Below, piece after piece: positions 17,565 through 26,415 of a stretch of 64,000 bases of DNA. The stretch covers positions 472,137-536,136 of the forward strand of contig JAMPAK010000001.1 in assembly GCA_023667285.1 (NCBI GenBank), read 5' to 3'. The first letter of the stretch is position 1; each line of letters begins with the position of its first letter. Made by a program: the position numbers and the translations under genes. A model generated the notes under the pieces. That model saw only the letters and a list, made by a program, of their open reading frames with translations. It had not been told where the DNA came from and did not search any database. Origin of the DNA: Muribaculaceae bacterium. GTDB lineage: Bacteria; Bacteroidota; Bacteroidia; Bacteroidales; Muribaculaceae.

Positions 17565-18098
17565 TTAAGGCATGATTTCACCGAGCGCCGCTTCATGGAA
17601 GTGATATGTCCCGTCAGAGTGTCGGGCAGCGCAGAGAAGGCTCTGCGCCGTGGCTCCGGCTCCGGCTGGATAGAGCATGATGCGTCCGCCCGGCCTGACT
17701 ATGGCGATGGGAGTGAAGGGGGTGGCGCGTGTGTAGGGGTCGTGCTGAAGGCTGAGTATCGACTCTCCCTCGTCAGGGTCTGTGATGATGCGCGCGTCAC
17801 ACCACCACCCGACGAGCCTGACAGATATCAGTCTGAGGGCCTCAGGGGGCAATGTCACCGTGACGCCACCCTCCACAGGCTCCGGAAGAGCCACCCGGTT
17901 GGAATAGTCCACAGGGTCAATGAGATGGGGAGGGGCTGTGAGCAGCAGCCGCATATACCACTCCTCAATCTGAGCCGTCAGCAGGGTGTCGGCGGCGTCA
18001 GGTGTGGCCAAGGAAACCGCCGAGGAGTCAGCGAGAGGAAGCAGGCCGTGGTGGAGTTTCCAGCGGTCGAGCATCTGGGGAAGTGTGAGGATGAGCAT
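17565..18098 (-). CDS. Hypothetical protein heading the portal-like cluster
   Basis: 177 residues, no signal peptide. Segments such as TLPPEALRLISVRLVGWW and GRIMLYPAGAGATAQSLL suggest a beta-rich domain; a phage head-completion or connector-like role is conceivable from position before a portal gene, but not shown. It starts 23 bases upstream of the portal gene. A minus-strand TAACTTTG at 18138-18131 is a likely -7 box 32 bases before its ATG. Confidence 0.65.
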   Translation of the reverse strand: MLILTLPQMLDRWKLHHGLLPLADSSAVSLATPDAADTLLTAQIEEWYMRLLLTAPPHLIDPVDYSNRVALPEPVEGGVTVTLPPEALRLISVRLVGWWCDARIITDPDEGESILSLQHDPYTRATPFTPIAIVRPGGRIMLYPAGAGATAQSLLCAARHSDGTYHFHEAALGEIMP

Positions 18099-18130
18099 AG
18101 GGATGGGGTTTAGGGATTTTCAGTGTGATG

Positions 18131-18202
18131 CAAAGTTACAAGTGGCAATGACACAAAAAGATGCGATTATGCCGATGGTTCGCAAAAAAATCAGTACTTT
18201 TG
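18131..18202. promoter_or_regulatory. Divergent -7 boxes: portal-like cluster (-) and bioB (+)
   Basis: Minus-strand TAACTTTG at 18138-18131 and plus-strand TACTTTTG at 18195-18202 lie in the 126-base gap between the two start codons. The bioB start would be near 18208, giving a leader of about 17 bases. The -33 elements are weak. Confidence 0.5.
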
Positions 18203-18224
18203 CAGGTTGTTTTCAACCACAGAG

Positions 18225-19220
18225 ATGAAAGTTGATATAAACTTGCTTAAGGACAAAGTCCTTTCAGGAGAGGAACTGACTGCGGCCGAGGCTATGAGCC
18301 TGGCAGACACAACCCTCTATGACATAGCGGAGTTGTATGAGGCTGCTGCAGAGGTGACACGCCGTCTGCATCCGCGCCACTTCGACTCATGCTCCATCAT
18401 CAATGCCCGCTCCGGGCGTTGCGGCGAGGACTGCAAGTGGTGTGCGCAGGCTGCATGCCATCACACCGGCGCGCTTGAGTACCCTCTTGTCGACCACGAC
18501 ACATGTCTGGCACTCGGAGAGTATAACAACAGCCGTGGCATAGGGCGCTTCTCGTTCGTCACGAGTGGCCGCAAGACCGGAGGGACAGCCCTCGACACCC
18601 TCTGCTCATACTACCGCGAACTGCGTGAGAAATGTCCGGAGATGGGGCTGTGCGCGTCCATGGGGCTTCTGCGCGAGGGCGACTTCGTGAAACTCAAGGA
18701 GGCAGGTGTGGAGCGCTATCACTGCAACATGGAGACGGCTCCCTCTCACTTCCCCTCGCTCTGCTCGACCCACACGCAGGCAGACAAACTGCGCTCCATC
18801 CGCGAGGCTCGACGGGCGGGGCTGTCCATATGCTCCGGAGGCATCATAGGGATGGGGGAGACCATGGCTCAGAGGATTGAGTTTGCCCTCTTCCTGCGCG
18901 ATGAGGTCCAGCCGGTGAGCATCCCTATGAATATACTTGTCCCTATCCCGGGGACACCGCTTGAGAATATGGCTCCCCTCACTGACGATGAGATACTTAC
19001 CACTGTGGCTATCTTCCGCCTCATTCATCCGCGCGCCGTCATCCGGTTTGCCGGGGGACGCACACGCATCCCGGCCGACACTCAGAGGAGAGCCATCGCC
19101 ATCGGTGTGAACGGTGCCATAATGGGCGACCTTCTTACCACCATCGGCGCCCAGATTGACGATGACATCCGCATGGCTGAGGAGTGTGGATATAAATTTG
19201 GAGGAAAGCACGATGCCTGA
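18225..19220 (+). CDS. bioB: Biotin synthase
   Basis: Radical-SAM enzyme inserting sulfur into dethiobiotin. 331 residues from the ATG at 18225, downstream of the -7 box; an upstream TTG at 18207 is not needed. The radical-SAM CxxxCxxC is seen in RCGEDCKWCAQA near residues 60-71. Cluster-ligating and substrate segments YHCNMETAPSHF, CSGGIIGMGE and the Arg-containing GGRTRIPADTQRRA of the [2Fe-2S] site follow. The stop overlaps the next gene by 8 bases, coupling it to a ThiF-like protein. Confidence 0.97.
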   Translation: MKVDINLLKDKVLSGEELTAAEAMSLADTTLYDIAELYEAAAEVTRRLHPRHFDSCSIINARSGRCGEDCKWCAQAACHHTGALEYPLVDHDTCLALGEYNNSRGIGRFSFVTSGRKTGGTALDTLCSYYRELREKCPEMGLCASMGLLREGDFVKLKEAGVERYHCNMETAPSHFPSLCSTHTQADKLRSIREARRAGLSICSGGIIGMGETMAQRIEFALFLRDEVQPVSIPMNILVPIPGTPLENMAPLTDDEILTTVAIFRLIHPRAVIRFAGGRTRIPADTQRRAIAIGVNGAIMGDLLTTIGAQIDDDIRMAEECGYKFGGKHDA

Positions 19221-19935
19221 GATTTTTGACAGGGAGGAGAAGCAGCGCTATCGGGGGCATCTGTCGCTCTGCGAGATAGACATAGAGGGGCAGCGCCGTC
19301 TGCGCCAGGCACGGGTGTTGATAGTCGGAGCCGGAGGGTTAGGCTCACCGGTGGCCCTATATCTGGCCGCGGCCGGGGTGGGGAGGATAGATATCATCGA
19401 CAACGACACCGTGAGCCTCTCCAATCTGCAGCGCCAGATTGTCCACGGTACGCCAGACATCGGCTTTGCAAAGGTCGACTCCGCCCGCGAGTCGATGAAC
19501 CGCATAAACCCTCACGTGCATGTGGAGGGCTACAAGGAATTTCTCACTGTCGGCAATGCCGGCAGCTTGATCAAGGGTCACGACCTTGTGATGGACTGCA
19601 CCGACAACATGGAGGTGCGGCTCCTCATCAACGACATATGTCAGGCTAATGAGATTCCTTATATATATGGTGCCGTGAGGCGTTTCAGCGGACAGGTGTT
19701 CACCTGGAAGCCCGGTTTCCACGGCTATCGCGACATCTTCCCCTCAGACCCGGCCATGGCTCCTGAAGACCTGCCCTGTGCCATCGACGGGGTGCTCAAC
19801 ACTGTCGTCGGGGTGATAGGGTGTCTGCAGGCCACAGAGGCCGTAAAGCTTCTGACAGGCACCGGCGACCTCCTCACCGGGCGTCTACTCACATTCGATG
19901 CCATCACAATGAAATTTGAAGAATATACCTTTTGA
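19213..19935 (+). CDS. HesA/MoeB/ThiF family adenylyltransferase lacking zinc cysteines
   Basis: 240 residues from the ATG at 19213. E1-like fold: nucleotide loop VLIVGAGGLGSPVALYLAAAGVG near residues 34-56, DNDTVSLSNLQRQIVH with the adenylation Arg, DCTDNMEVR near 124-132, and the crossover PCAIDGVLNTVVGVIGCLQATEAVKLL containing a catalytic-type Cys. Normal MoeB/ThiF have two CxxC zinc pairs; here the first site reads GYRDIFP without Cys and the C-terminal pair is missing. A sulfur-carrier activating role next to bioB is plausible but the partner is not in view. Confidence 0.88.
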   Translation: MPEIFDREEKQRYRGHLSLCEIDIEGQRRLRQARVLIVGAGGLGSPVALYLAAAGVGRIDIIDNDTVSLSNLQRQIVHGTPDIGFAKVDSARESMNRINPHVHVEGYKEFLTVGNAGSLIKGHDLVMDCTDNMEVRLLINDICQANEIPYIYGAVRRFSGQVFTWKPGFHGYRDIFPSDPAMAPEDLPCAIDGVLNTVVGVIGCLQATEAVKLLTGTGDLLTGRLLTFDAITMKFEEYTF

Positions 19936-19938
19936 ATC

Positions 19939-20481
19939 ATGGATATCCCTAACGGAGTGGCCGTCTACTGCGCGTCGTCGAGCCGAGTACCTGAAATCTA
20001 TATGCAGAGCGCCCGCGAGACCGGGGCGCTGATAGCCCGCGCCGGGCTGACCCTTGTGTGTGGCGGCGGCTTTCGCGGCCTCATGGGGGCCGCCATCGAG
20101 GGCGCGCTCGCCGAGGGTGGCGAGGCAGTGGGTGTCCTCCCGGAATTCATGATTGAGAGAGGATGGGCACATCCGCGTCTCACTCAGACCATCTCGACCC
20201 CGACGATGCATATCAGGAAGGAGACCATGGCCTCGATGAGCCGGGGCGCCATCGCCCTGGCCGGTGGAATCGGGACTCTCGACGAACTGGCCGAGATGAT
20301 GACATGGCATCAGTTGGGACTCTTCAAGGGACCCGTGGTGATAGTCAACACCGATGGCTTCTATGACCCGCTCATAAGCATGTTCGGACGCATGCAGCAA
20401 CAGCAGTTCATGCGCGGCGGTGTCATCCCGGCCACTGTAGTGTCAACCCCGGCTGAGGCCTTAGCAGTGATAATGAGATGA
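19939..20481 (+). CDS. LOG family protein (TIGR00730)
   Basis: 180 residues, Rossmann-like nucleotide 5'-monophosphate phosphoribohydrolase (LOG/YvdD) family. VAVYCASSSRVPEIY at the N-terminus, CGGGFRGLMGAAIEGAL near 34-50, then MHIRKETMASMSRGAIALAGGIGTLDELAEM near 90-120. The PGGxGTxxE signature has Ala in place of the first Pro, while GG-GT--E is kept. It follows the ThiF-like gene by 3 bases and overlaps the DUF4271 gene by 4. Confidence 0.9.
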   Translation: MDIPNGVAVYCASSSRVPEIYMQSARETGALIARAGLTLVCGGGFRGLMGAAIEGALAEGGEAVGVLPEFMIERGWAHPRLTQTISTPTMHIRKETMASMSRGAIALAGGIGTLDELAEMMTWHQLGLFKGPVVIVNTDGFYDPLISMFGRMQQQQFMRGGVIPATVVSTPAEALAVIMR

Positions 20482-21308
20482 CCGCCCAGACCGACTCGCT
20501 GACAACCCTCTATCCATGGAGCCCCAAGGTGTGCCGCCAGACAGACGGCCCGCTGACGGCTTCGGAGAAAGCTCAGTTCACCATTGGCAAAATACCATAT
20601 ACCGAGGGTCTCCCTCCCAGGGAGCGCACGACCCTGCCGGGCTACGACTCAGGGGTGTTGTGTCTGCTCATAGGCCTGTTCCTGCTGCTGAGTTATAATT
20701 TTCGCCATTACTCCACCTTCCTCAAGAATTTCCTCACAGACCTCGTCAGCATCCGCCGCCGCGAGGGGACATTTGAGGTTAGGACCTTCTCAGAGATGGG
20801 GCTTCTGATGTCTCTGGTGCTTGTGGCCTGTCTGAGCGAGGGCATCATCATCAACGCGGCCGTCACAGGCATGGGGGTGGCAACGGGTGTCCCCGGGGTG
20901 TTCCTCATGATAGGGGGTCTGACGCTCGCAGCCGTGCTGTATTACCTCTGGCAGGTAGGAGCCTATGCCCTCACCGGATATGTCTTCACTGACAAAGTGT
21001 CGGCGCGTATGTGGATGAAGGGGTTCAACGCCTCGCAGACACTCCTGGCCTTCATGCTGGTGATACCCGCGCTCATCGTGCTTTTCAATCCCGGAGCCAC
21101 GGGAGTAGTGGTGCCGATAGCGGTTTCTGCTTACATTCTGGCGCGTCTATTGTTCATTTGCAAGGGTTTTAGACTTTTTTACGACAATTTTTATTCGTTG
21201 ATTTATTTTATTTTGTACCTTTGCACCCTTGAAATTGTACCCATTGCAGCAATGTATCGCGCAGCCGTTTATTTGAATAATCTGTTGCTGCATTATACCA
21301 ACATTTAA
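20478..21308 (+). CDS. DUF4271 domain-containing integral membrane protein
   Basis: 276 residues with seven or so hydrophobic segments: near residues 58-75, 105-130, 133-158, 185-205, 210-232 and 240-265. The loop containing YNFRHYSTFLKNFL and the end FYDNFYSLIYFILYLCTLEIVPI match the Bacteroidetes DUF4271 family, which is typically encoded just before uroporphyrinogen-III synthase, as here. Function is unknown. The last 100 codons are markedly AT-richer than the rest of the operon. Confidence 0.9.
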   Translation: MTAQTDSLTTLYPWSPKVCRQTDGPLTASEKAQFTIGKIPYTEGLPPRERTTLPGYDSGVLCLLIGLFLLLSYNFRHYSTFLKNFLTDLVSIRRREGTFEVRTFSEMGLLMSLVLVACLSEGIIINAAVTGMGVATGVPGVFLMIGGLTLAAVLYYLWQVGAYALTGYVFTDKVSARMWMKGFNASQTLLAFMLVIPALIVLFNPGATGVVVPIAVSAYILARLLFICKGFRLFYDNFYSLIYFILYLCTLEIVPIAAMYRAAVYLNNLLLHYTNI

Positions 21309-21312
21309 CACT

Positions 21313-22080
21313 ATGCCAAGCGACGTGAAAGTGAAGAAAATACTGGTTTCCCAGCCCAAGCCCGAGTCCGGAAAATCTCCCTACTATGATATTGCAGACA
21401 AGTATGGCGTAGAGGTGATCCTCCGCCCTTTCATCAAGGTAGAGGGTCTTTCGGCCAAGGAATTCCGTCAGTCGAAGGTCAATATTTCAGACTTCACGGC
21501 CATAATATTCACAGCGCGCACAGCCATCGACCATTTTTTCCGTCTCTGCGAGGAAATGCGCATCACCATCCCTGACACCATGAAGTATTTCTGCACCACA
21601 GAGGCCATAGCGCTCTATCTGCAGAAGTATATCGTGTATCGCAAGCGCAAGATTTTCCATGGCGACTCAGGCAAGCTCGACTCGCTCCTGCCACTCCTTG
21701 TCAAGCATAAGAAGGAGAAATTCCTTTGGGTTGTCTCAGATGTCCACAAAGAGGACTCCGGCCTGCTCGACAAGAACGGCATCTCATACACCAAGGCAGT
21801 GATGTATAGGACCGTCAGCAATGACTTCGGCCCCGACGAGCCTTTCGACTACGACATGCTCATCTTCTTCAGCCCCTCAGGCATTGACTCGCTCATGAAG
21901 AACTTCCCCGACTTCAAGCAGGGAGACATCCGCATAGCATGTTTCGGCCCCTCGACCGCCCAGGCTGCCCGTCAGGCGGGGCTGCGCCTCGACATCGAGG
22001 CTCCCTCCGCCCAGTCTCCGTCGATGACAGGAGCGCTTGATGCCTTCCTCGCCGCACAGCAGAAGGAGGAGGACGAGTAA
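21313..22080 (+). CDS. hemD: Uroporphyrinogen-III synthase family protein
   Basis: 255 residues, two alpha/beta domains as expected for HemD, which closes hydroxymethylbilane to uroporphyrinogen III. The family diverges strongly; support comes from IIFTARTAIDHFF (the usual IFTS..A), the second-domain MLIFFSPSGIDSLMKNFP and IACFGPSTAQAARQAGL, and the conserved DUF4271-hemD-rnpA-yidD order in Bacteroidales. Many members here are annotated only as HemD-like because the organisms have incomplete heme synthesis. Confidence 0.88.
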   Translation: MPSDVKVKKILVSQPKPESGKSPYYDIADKYGVEVILRPFIKVEGLSAKEFRQSKVNISDFTAIIFTARTAIDHFFRLCEEMRITIPDTMKYFCTTEAIALYLQKYIVYRKRKIFHGDSGKLDSLLPLLVKHKKEKFLWVVSDVHKEDSGLLDKNGISYTKAVMYRTVSNDFGPDEPFDYDMLIFFSPSGIDSLMKNFPDFKQGDIRIACFGPSTAQAARQAGLRLDIEAPSAQSPSMTGALDAFLAAQQKEEDE

Positions 22081-22130
22081 CGGTCTCCGCCCCTCCCGTT
22101 CATCACCGTCAGATTCAGGATATAAGTATT

Positions 22131-22514
22131 TTGAAAGGTCTCCGGCTTTATAAGACAGAGAAACTTTGCAGCGAGGTTGCCATAGGGCAGCTCTTCAACC
22201 GCGACAGCGATGATGTCAAGTCATCGCTGGCTTATCCGTTGCGTGTGGCCTGGAAGCACAATCCCGGCCGCAAGGGTCCCGATGTGGCCCAGTTTCTGGT
22301 GTCTGTCCCCAAGAAGCGCATACGCCATGCCGTCGACCGTGTGACGGTGCGCCGCCGTGTCCGCGAGGCATATCGCCTCAACCGCGACCTGCTCCCGCCG
22401 GGACTGAAGGTGGACCTGGCCCTCATTTATGTGGCCAAGGAGGTGCTCCCCTCCTCTAGGATAGTCCCCGCGCTGCGCAAACTCCTCTCACGCATCACCA
22501 CCCCCGAGCCATGA
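22131..22514 (+). CDS. rnpA: Ribonuclease P protein component
   Basis: 127 residues starting from TTG at 22131. The RNA-binding motif [19 protein letters not shown] near residues 71-89 is the RNR-type signature, and the start [19 protein letters not shown] is typical for Bacteroidetes RnpA. Works with RNase P RNA in 5' processing of tRNA precursors. It overlaps yidD by 4 bases. Confidence 0.95.
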   Translation: MKGLRLYKTEKLCSEVAIGQLFNRDSDDVKSSLAYPLRVAWKHNPGRKGPDVAQFLVSVPKKRIRHAVDRVTVRRRVREAYRLNRDLLPPGLKVDLALIYVAKEVLPSSRIVPALRKLLSRITTPEP

Positions 22515-22729
22515 GCCTGATAAGCCATCTCTTCATCCTCCCTATCAGGTTCTACCAGTGTGCCATTTCCCCCCTGTTCCCTCCATCATGCCGGTTCACC
22601 CCCACATGCAGCCAGTATGCTGTCGAGGCCATCAGACGCCACGGAGCGGCCAGGGGGCTTTGGCTTGCCATAAGGAGGATAGCCCGCTGCCATCCGTGGG
22701 GAGGCTCGGGATATGACCCTGTGCCATGA
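22511..22729 (+). CDS. yidD: Membrane protein insertion efficiency factor YidD
   Basis: 72 residues. The hallmark cysteine segments [16 protein letters not shown] near 27-42 and [13 protein letters not shown] at the end are both present. It is a small membrane-associated protein aiding YidC-dependent insertion, normally next to rnpA. Overlaps rnpA and tatD by 4 bases each. Confidence 0.96.
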   Translation: MSLISHLFILPIRFYQCAISPLFPPSCRFTPTCSQYAVEAIRRHGAARGLWLAIRRIARCHPWGGSGYDPVP

Positions 22730-23388
22730 CTCTGTTTGATTTTCACACACATCATCTCCGCCCCGGGTCCATTGTCAATGTCGACCCCTCGTCCGCGCAT
22801 GACTCAGAGATTGTCCTGAAGGCTCCATATCTCTATTCTGTCGGGATTCATCCCTGGAATGCAGGGGCTGTCCGGCCTGAGGACATCGACGCTCTCAGAC
22901 GGCTCGCACACGCACCGAGGGTCATAGCCATAGGTGAGACCGGACTCGATTCCCTCCATCCCGGAGACCGACAGGCTTTCATCCTAAAACAGCAGGAGGA
23001 ATTGCTCAGGCTCCACATAGGCCTCAGCGAAGAGACCGCCAAGCCGCTTATTCTCCATATAGTGAGGCGCTTTCCTGAGATTATACGTATGAAATTGAGT
23101 CTGAAGCCCACGCAGCCTTGGATAATCCATGGTTTCAGGGGGAAGCCTGAACTTGCCCGCGAACTGACGCGCCACGGGTTCTATCTGAGTTTCGGCGAGC
23201 ATTTCAATCCTGCCGCCCTTGCCGCCACGCCCCCTGACCGTGTGCTGCTCGAGACAGACGATTCAGCCCTTTCTGTCAGGGAGATCGCTGCCATCGCCGG
23301 GGTCACTGACCTCAGGTCCCAGATGGAGCGCATTGCGCCTCAGGCCGGCAAGCTTGGCACGCTTGATGGCGGAGTGCCTGAAGATTGA
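22726..23388 (+). CDS. tatD: TatD family metal-dependent hydrolase
   Basis: 220 residues, a short TatD-type amidohydrolase. Metal-binding [10 protein letters not shown] at the start, [10 protein letters not shown] near 70-79, ILHIVRRF near 106-113, [10 protein letters not shown] near 129-138 and VLLETDDSA near 175-183 are all in order, although the family GLDY/H... spacing is slightly reduced. Its last 42 codons overlap queG on the other strand, so the C-terminal 15-20 residues may be an accidental extension. Confidence 0.92.
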   Translation: MTLFDFHTHHLRPGSIVNVDPSSAHDSEIVLKAPYLYSVGIHPWNAGAVRPEDIDALRRLAHAPRVIAIGETGLDSLHPGDRQAFILKQQEELLRLHIGLSEETAKPLILHIVRRFPEIIRMKLSLKPTQPWIIHGFRGKPELARELTRHGFYLSFGEHFNPAALAATPPDRVLLETDDSALSVREIAAIAGVTDLRSQMERIAPQAGKLGTLDGGVPED

Positions 23389-24219
23389 TGAGAATTCCTC
23401 CTGGGCCATCTCCAGGATGTCATCCTTTCGGAGCGCCAGGATGGCAGGCCGTGGCGCAAACTCAGGGATAGACGATAGGGGAGCACCCTGATTCCATGGA
23501 CACACTTCCTGGCAAATGTCACATCCATACACTCTGTCGGCCAGCGCGGGCAGGTCGCAGTCCCGGCTCTCTATGGTGAGATAAGAGCGGCATAGGCGCG
23601 CATCCATCCCTCCATGGCCGTCGAGCGCATGTCCCGGACACGACTCTATGCACCTCTCGCACCTGCCGCAGTCTGCCGTTGAGGGTGATCCCGGCTGAAG
23701 AGGCAGAGTGGTGATGATGAACCCCAGCAGGCAATATGAGCCTATGCCGGGGATGATGAGCAGATTGTTAAGCCCCACGAATCCGAGTCCTGACCTCACG
23801 GCCCAATATCGCTCGCGCAGTGGTGCGGTGTCAACACACACCCTGCACTTGGCGCCTATCTCCTCAGTTATTCTATCGGCCACCGCTGTGAGCCGCCGGC
23901 GTATCTCCTCATGATAATCGTCGCCCAGGGCATAGCGGGCCCATAGCAGTCCACCTTCCCCTGAGTTTTCAGTTGTGTTGTAGTTGAAAGCCGCCGCTAT
24001 CACAGTCGCCGCTCCCTCGAGCAGAAGGCGTGGGTCAGAGCGCACATCGCTGTATCGGCCGAGATAATCCATCCCTCCGTGGCGTCCGGCCTTGATCCAT
24101 TCATCGTGGAGGGACTTGGCGGCAGGGTCGACCTCAGATGCCTCGGCAAATCCACATGCCGCAGCCCCGGCCTCGCGCAGCCACTTCCTGATGAGGTCAC
24201 CTCGCTCCATGGCGCTCAC
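23263..24219 (-). CDS. queG: Epoxyqueuosine reductase
   Basis: Cobalamin-dependent reductase for the last step of tRNA queuosine synthesis. 318 residues: HGGMDYLGRYSDVRSDPRLLLEGA near 46-70, two 4Fe-4S motifs CGRCERCIESCPGHAL and CDICQEVCPWN, and the family-type end [19 protein letters not shown] near 283-301, followed by a 17-residue extension. The 3' end overlaps tatD by 126 bases. queA, the preceding pathway enzyme, is 24 kb away in this window. Confidence 0.95.
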   Translation of the reverse strand: MSAMERGDLIRKWLREAGAAACGFAEASEVDPAAKSLHDEWIKAGRHGGMDYLGRYSDVRSDPRLLLEGAATVIAAAFNYNTTENSGEGGLLWARYALGDDYHEEIRRRLTAVADRITEEIGAKCRVCVDTAPLRERYWAVRSGLGFVGLNNLLIIPGIGSYCLLGFIITTLPLQPGSPSTADCGRCERCIESCPGHALDGHGGMDARLCRSYLTIESRDCDLPALADRVYGCDICQEVCPWNQGAPLSSIPEFAPRPAILALRKDDILEMAQEEFSSIFRHSAIKRAKLAGLRRNALHLGPEVSDPGDGSDLPDRKG

Positions 24220-24929
24220 ATGGGGAGGGTTTCAAACTCATAGCCCTTCTGCTTGAGCCACTTGATGGAGCGGGGAAGGGCATAGCGCATATTGTGGTGG
24301 GCCTTGATGGAGTCGTGAAACACGATGATGCTCCCGTTGCGGGCATAGCGGCGCACATTCTTGAACACTCTGCGCCCGTCGACGCGCTTGGAGTAGTCGC
24401 GCGTCACCAGGTCATACATCACTATGTTGTATCTTCTCCTTATCATCCTTGCCTGCCCGGGCCATATTATTCCGTGAGGGGGGCGGAACAGCGTGGAGTC
24501 AATCAGCTCAGATGCTTCGGTGATGTCCCTGAAATATTTGGCATTCCTCTCCTTGAGGCCCTGCAGATGGTGCATGGTGTGGTTGCCATACGAGTGGCCG
24601 CGGCGCTTCACCTCCTCGAGCAGTTCAGGATGGCGCCTCACATTGTCGCCCACCATGAAGAAAGTGGCCTTCACTCCCTCACGGTCAAGCAAGTCGAGCA
24701 CCCATGGAGTTTCCTCAGGCACGGGGCCATCGTCGAATGTAAGGTAGACCACCTTCCTGCCGCCGCGCTTGAAGCGCCACAGCCCCTCAGGGAAGAGCAG
24801 GCGGTAGATGAACGGCGGCCGTTCTATCAGACGGTCGGGTCGCAGACGGTCGAGCAGCCTGAGCCATCGTGAGCGTCGTTCAGAGGGTCTCTGGGGTGTC
24901 AGCTGATGTCGGGTCATCGGCATCGTCAT
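24216..24929 (-). CDS. Polysaccharide deacetylase (CE4, NodB-like)
   Basis: 237 residues. NodB homology: motif 1 TFDDGP near 64-69, motif 2 HSYGNHTMHH (H-x-x-x-H metal pair) near 112-121, motif 3 FRPPHGIIWP near 148-157, and C-terminal VFHDS near 203. No signal peptide is obvious; the first 40 residues are Arg-rich. Three closely spaced Met codons (24929, 24923, 24917) all overlap the hflX 3' end. It overlaps queG by 4 bases. Substrate is unknown, perhaps peptidoglycan or another amino-sugar polymer. Confidence 0.9.
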   Translation of the reverse strand: MTMPMTRHQLTPQRPSERRSRWLRLLDRLRPDRLIERPPFIYRLLFPEGLWRFKRGGRKVVYLTFDDGPVPEETPWVLDLLDREGVKATFFMVGDNVRRHPELLEEVKRRGHSYGNHTMHHLQGLKERNAKYFRDITEASELIDSTLFRPPHGIIWPGQARMIRRRYNIVMYDLVTRDYSKRVDGRRVFKNVRRYARNGSIIVFHDSIKAHHNMRYALPRSIKWLKQKGYEFETLPM

Positions 24930-26130
24930 ATTTCTGGAACAGGAAGTCGTTGTAGGGGAATCTGGTCAGATGTATCTCCTTGGCACGCTCATAGAGGAGT
25001 TGCTTGAGCGAGTCGATGTTCTGTCCGGTCTTGGCCGATATGAAGACACAGTCGTGGGGGCGGCGTGTCATCCACATGCGCTTGAACTCATCAAGGGGTA
25101 TGTTCTCGCGTGTGCGCTCCGTCAGGTCGTTCTCATCCTTCTCCACATGCCTGAAGGCGTCAATCTTGTTGAACACCATGATCATGGGCTTGTCGGCGCC
25201 GTCACAGACCTCGCGCAGGGTCTTGTCGACAACCGCTATCTGCTCCTCGAAGTGGGGATGGGAGATGTCCACTACATGGACAAGGAGGTCAGCCTCGCGC
25301 ACCTCGTCGAGGGTCGACTTGAAGGAGTCGACAAGGTGGGTGGGGAGTTTGCGGATGAAGCCCACGGTGTCTGTCAGCAGGAACGGCAGGTTGTCGATGA
25401 TAACCTTGCGCACCGTGGTGTCGAGCGTGGCAAAGAGCTTGTTCTCCGCAAAGACATCGCTCTTGCTGAGCAGATTCATCAGCGTCGACTTCCCGGCGTT
25501 CGTATAGCCCACGAGAGCCACACGGGTCAGTTTGCCGCGGTTCTTGCGCTGAACGGCCTTCTGCTTGTCTATGGCGCGGAGCTCCTCCTTGAGATGGCTT
25601 ATCTTGTCGAGTATGATACGGCGGTCAGTCTCTATCTGAGTCTCGCCCGGACCACGCATGCCTATGCCGCCGCGCTGACGCTCCAGGTGGGTCCACATTC
25701 GTGTCAGGCGCGGGAGGAGATACTGGTACTGTGCGAGCTCCACCTGCGTCTTGGCGTTGGCCGTGCGTGCGCGCTTGGCAAAGATGTCGAGGATGAGGCT
25801 TGTACGGTCGAGAATCTTCACCTTGAGCTCGCGCTCAATGTTGACCACCTGCTTCGATGTGAGGTCATCGTCAAAGATGGCCATACCTATGTCATTGTCC
25901 TCGATATAGGCACGTATCTCCTCGAGTTTCCCTTTGCCCACATATGTGCGTGGATTTGGGTAGTCTAGGCGCTGCATGAAGATTTTGACGGCCTCGGCTC
26001 CGGCTGTGTCAGCCAGGAAAGCCAGCTCGTCGAGATATTCGCGCGCTTTCGCCTCGTTCTGCTCATTGCTGATGAGGCCCACGAGCACCGCCCGCTCCGT
26101 CACCTCCTCGCTCAATATGTGGTCTATCAT
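24880..26130 (-). CDS. hflX: GTPase HflX
   Basis: 416 residues. N-terminal HflX domain (NPRTYVGKGKLEEI near 54-67; VKILDRTSLILDIFAKRA), the linker RGGIGMRGPGETQIETDRR near 155-173, then the G domain: GYTNAGKST near 208-216, LFATLDTT, DTVGFIRKLP near 257-266 and NKID near 322. It is a ribosome-binding GTPase acting on stalled or inactive 70S/50S particles. First gene of a minus-strand run hflX-deacetylase-queG with overlaps throughout. Confidence 0.97.
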   Translation of the reverse strand: MIDHILSEEVTERAVLVGLISNEQNEAKAREYLDELAFLADTAGAEAVKIFMQRLDYPNPRTYVGKGKLEEIRAYIEDNDIGMAIFDDDLTSKQVVNIERELKVKILDRTSLILDIFAKRARTANAKTQVELAQYQYLLPRLTRMWTHLERQRGGIGMRGPGETQIETDRRIILDKISHLKEELRAIDKQKAVQRKNRGKLTRVALVGYTNAGKSTLMNLLSKSDVFAENKLFATLDTTVRKVIIDNLPFLLTDTVGFIRKLPTHLVDSFKSTLDEVREADLLVHVVDISHPHFEEQIAVVDKTLREVCDGADKPMIMVFNKIDAFRHVEKDENDLTERTRENIPLDEFKRMWMTRRPHDCVFISAKTGQNIDSLKQLLYERAKEIHLTRFPYNDFLFQKYDDADDPTSADTPETL

Positions 26131-26268
26131 TTCTGTTTGTTTTTATGAGACACGCTCTAAGATATAACGCCGGGCGCCAGGCGTTCGTTGGGGCGAAGAT
26201 ACAAAAAAAGAATGGATAATGAAATCCATATAAATGAATTGCCATTACCCATTCTCCTCTCTCCTCAG

Positions 26269-26342
26269 CGGTATGGACGGGACTCGAACCCGCGACCCCC
26301 TGCGTGACAGGCAGGTATTCTAACCAGCTGAACTACCACACC
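26269..26342 (-). tRNA. tRNA-Asp (GTC)
   Basis: 74 bases, complete cloverleaf on the minus strand. Acceptor stem GGTGTGG pairs with CCATACC (one G-U), anticodon loop CTGTCAC gives anticodon GTC, T-arm GCGGGTTCGAGTCCCGT, discriminator G. CCA is not encoded. Confidence 0.97.
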
Positions 26343-26383
26343 AAGGTTTTTGAGGCGTTACGGTTAGTTCCGTTTTGCGAGTG

Positions 26384-26415
26384 CAAAGTTAAGGCAGTTT
26401 TTCATTCTGTGCAAA
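26384..26415 (-). promoter_or_regulatory. Promoter of tRNA-Asp
   Basis: On the minus strand TTTG (26415-26412), 20 bases, TAACTTTG (26391-26384). It is the cleanest housekeeping-type Bacteroidetes promoter in the window. The implied start is about 35 bases before the mature tRNA. The rest of the gap to 26520 shows only an eight-G run at 26482-26489. Confidence 0.75.

Noticed and set aside
24970-25968. 332-codon plus-strand reading opposite hflX
   Set aside because: Antisense shadow of a clearly conserved GTPase.
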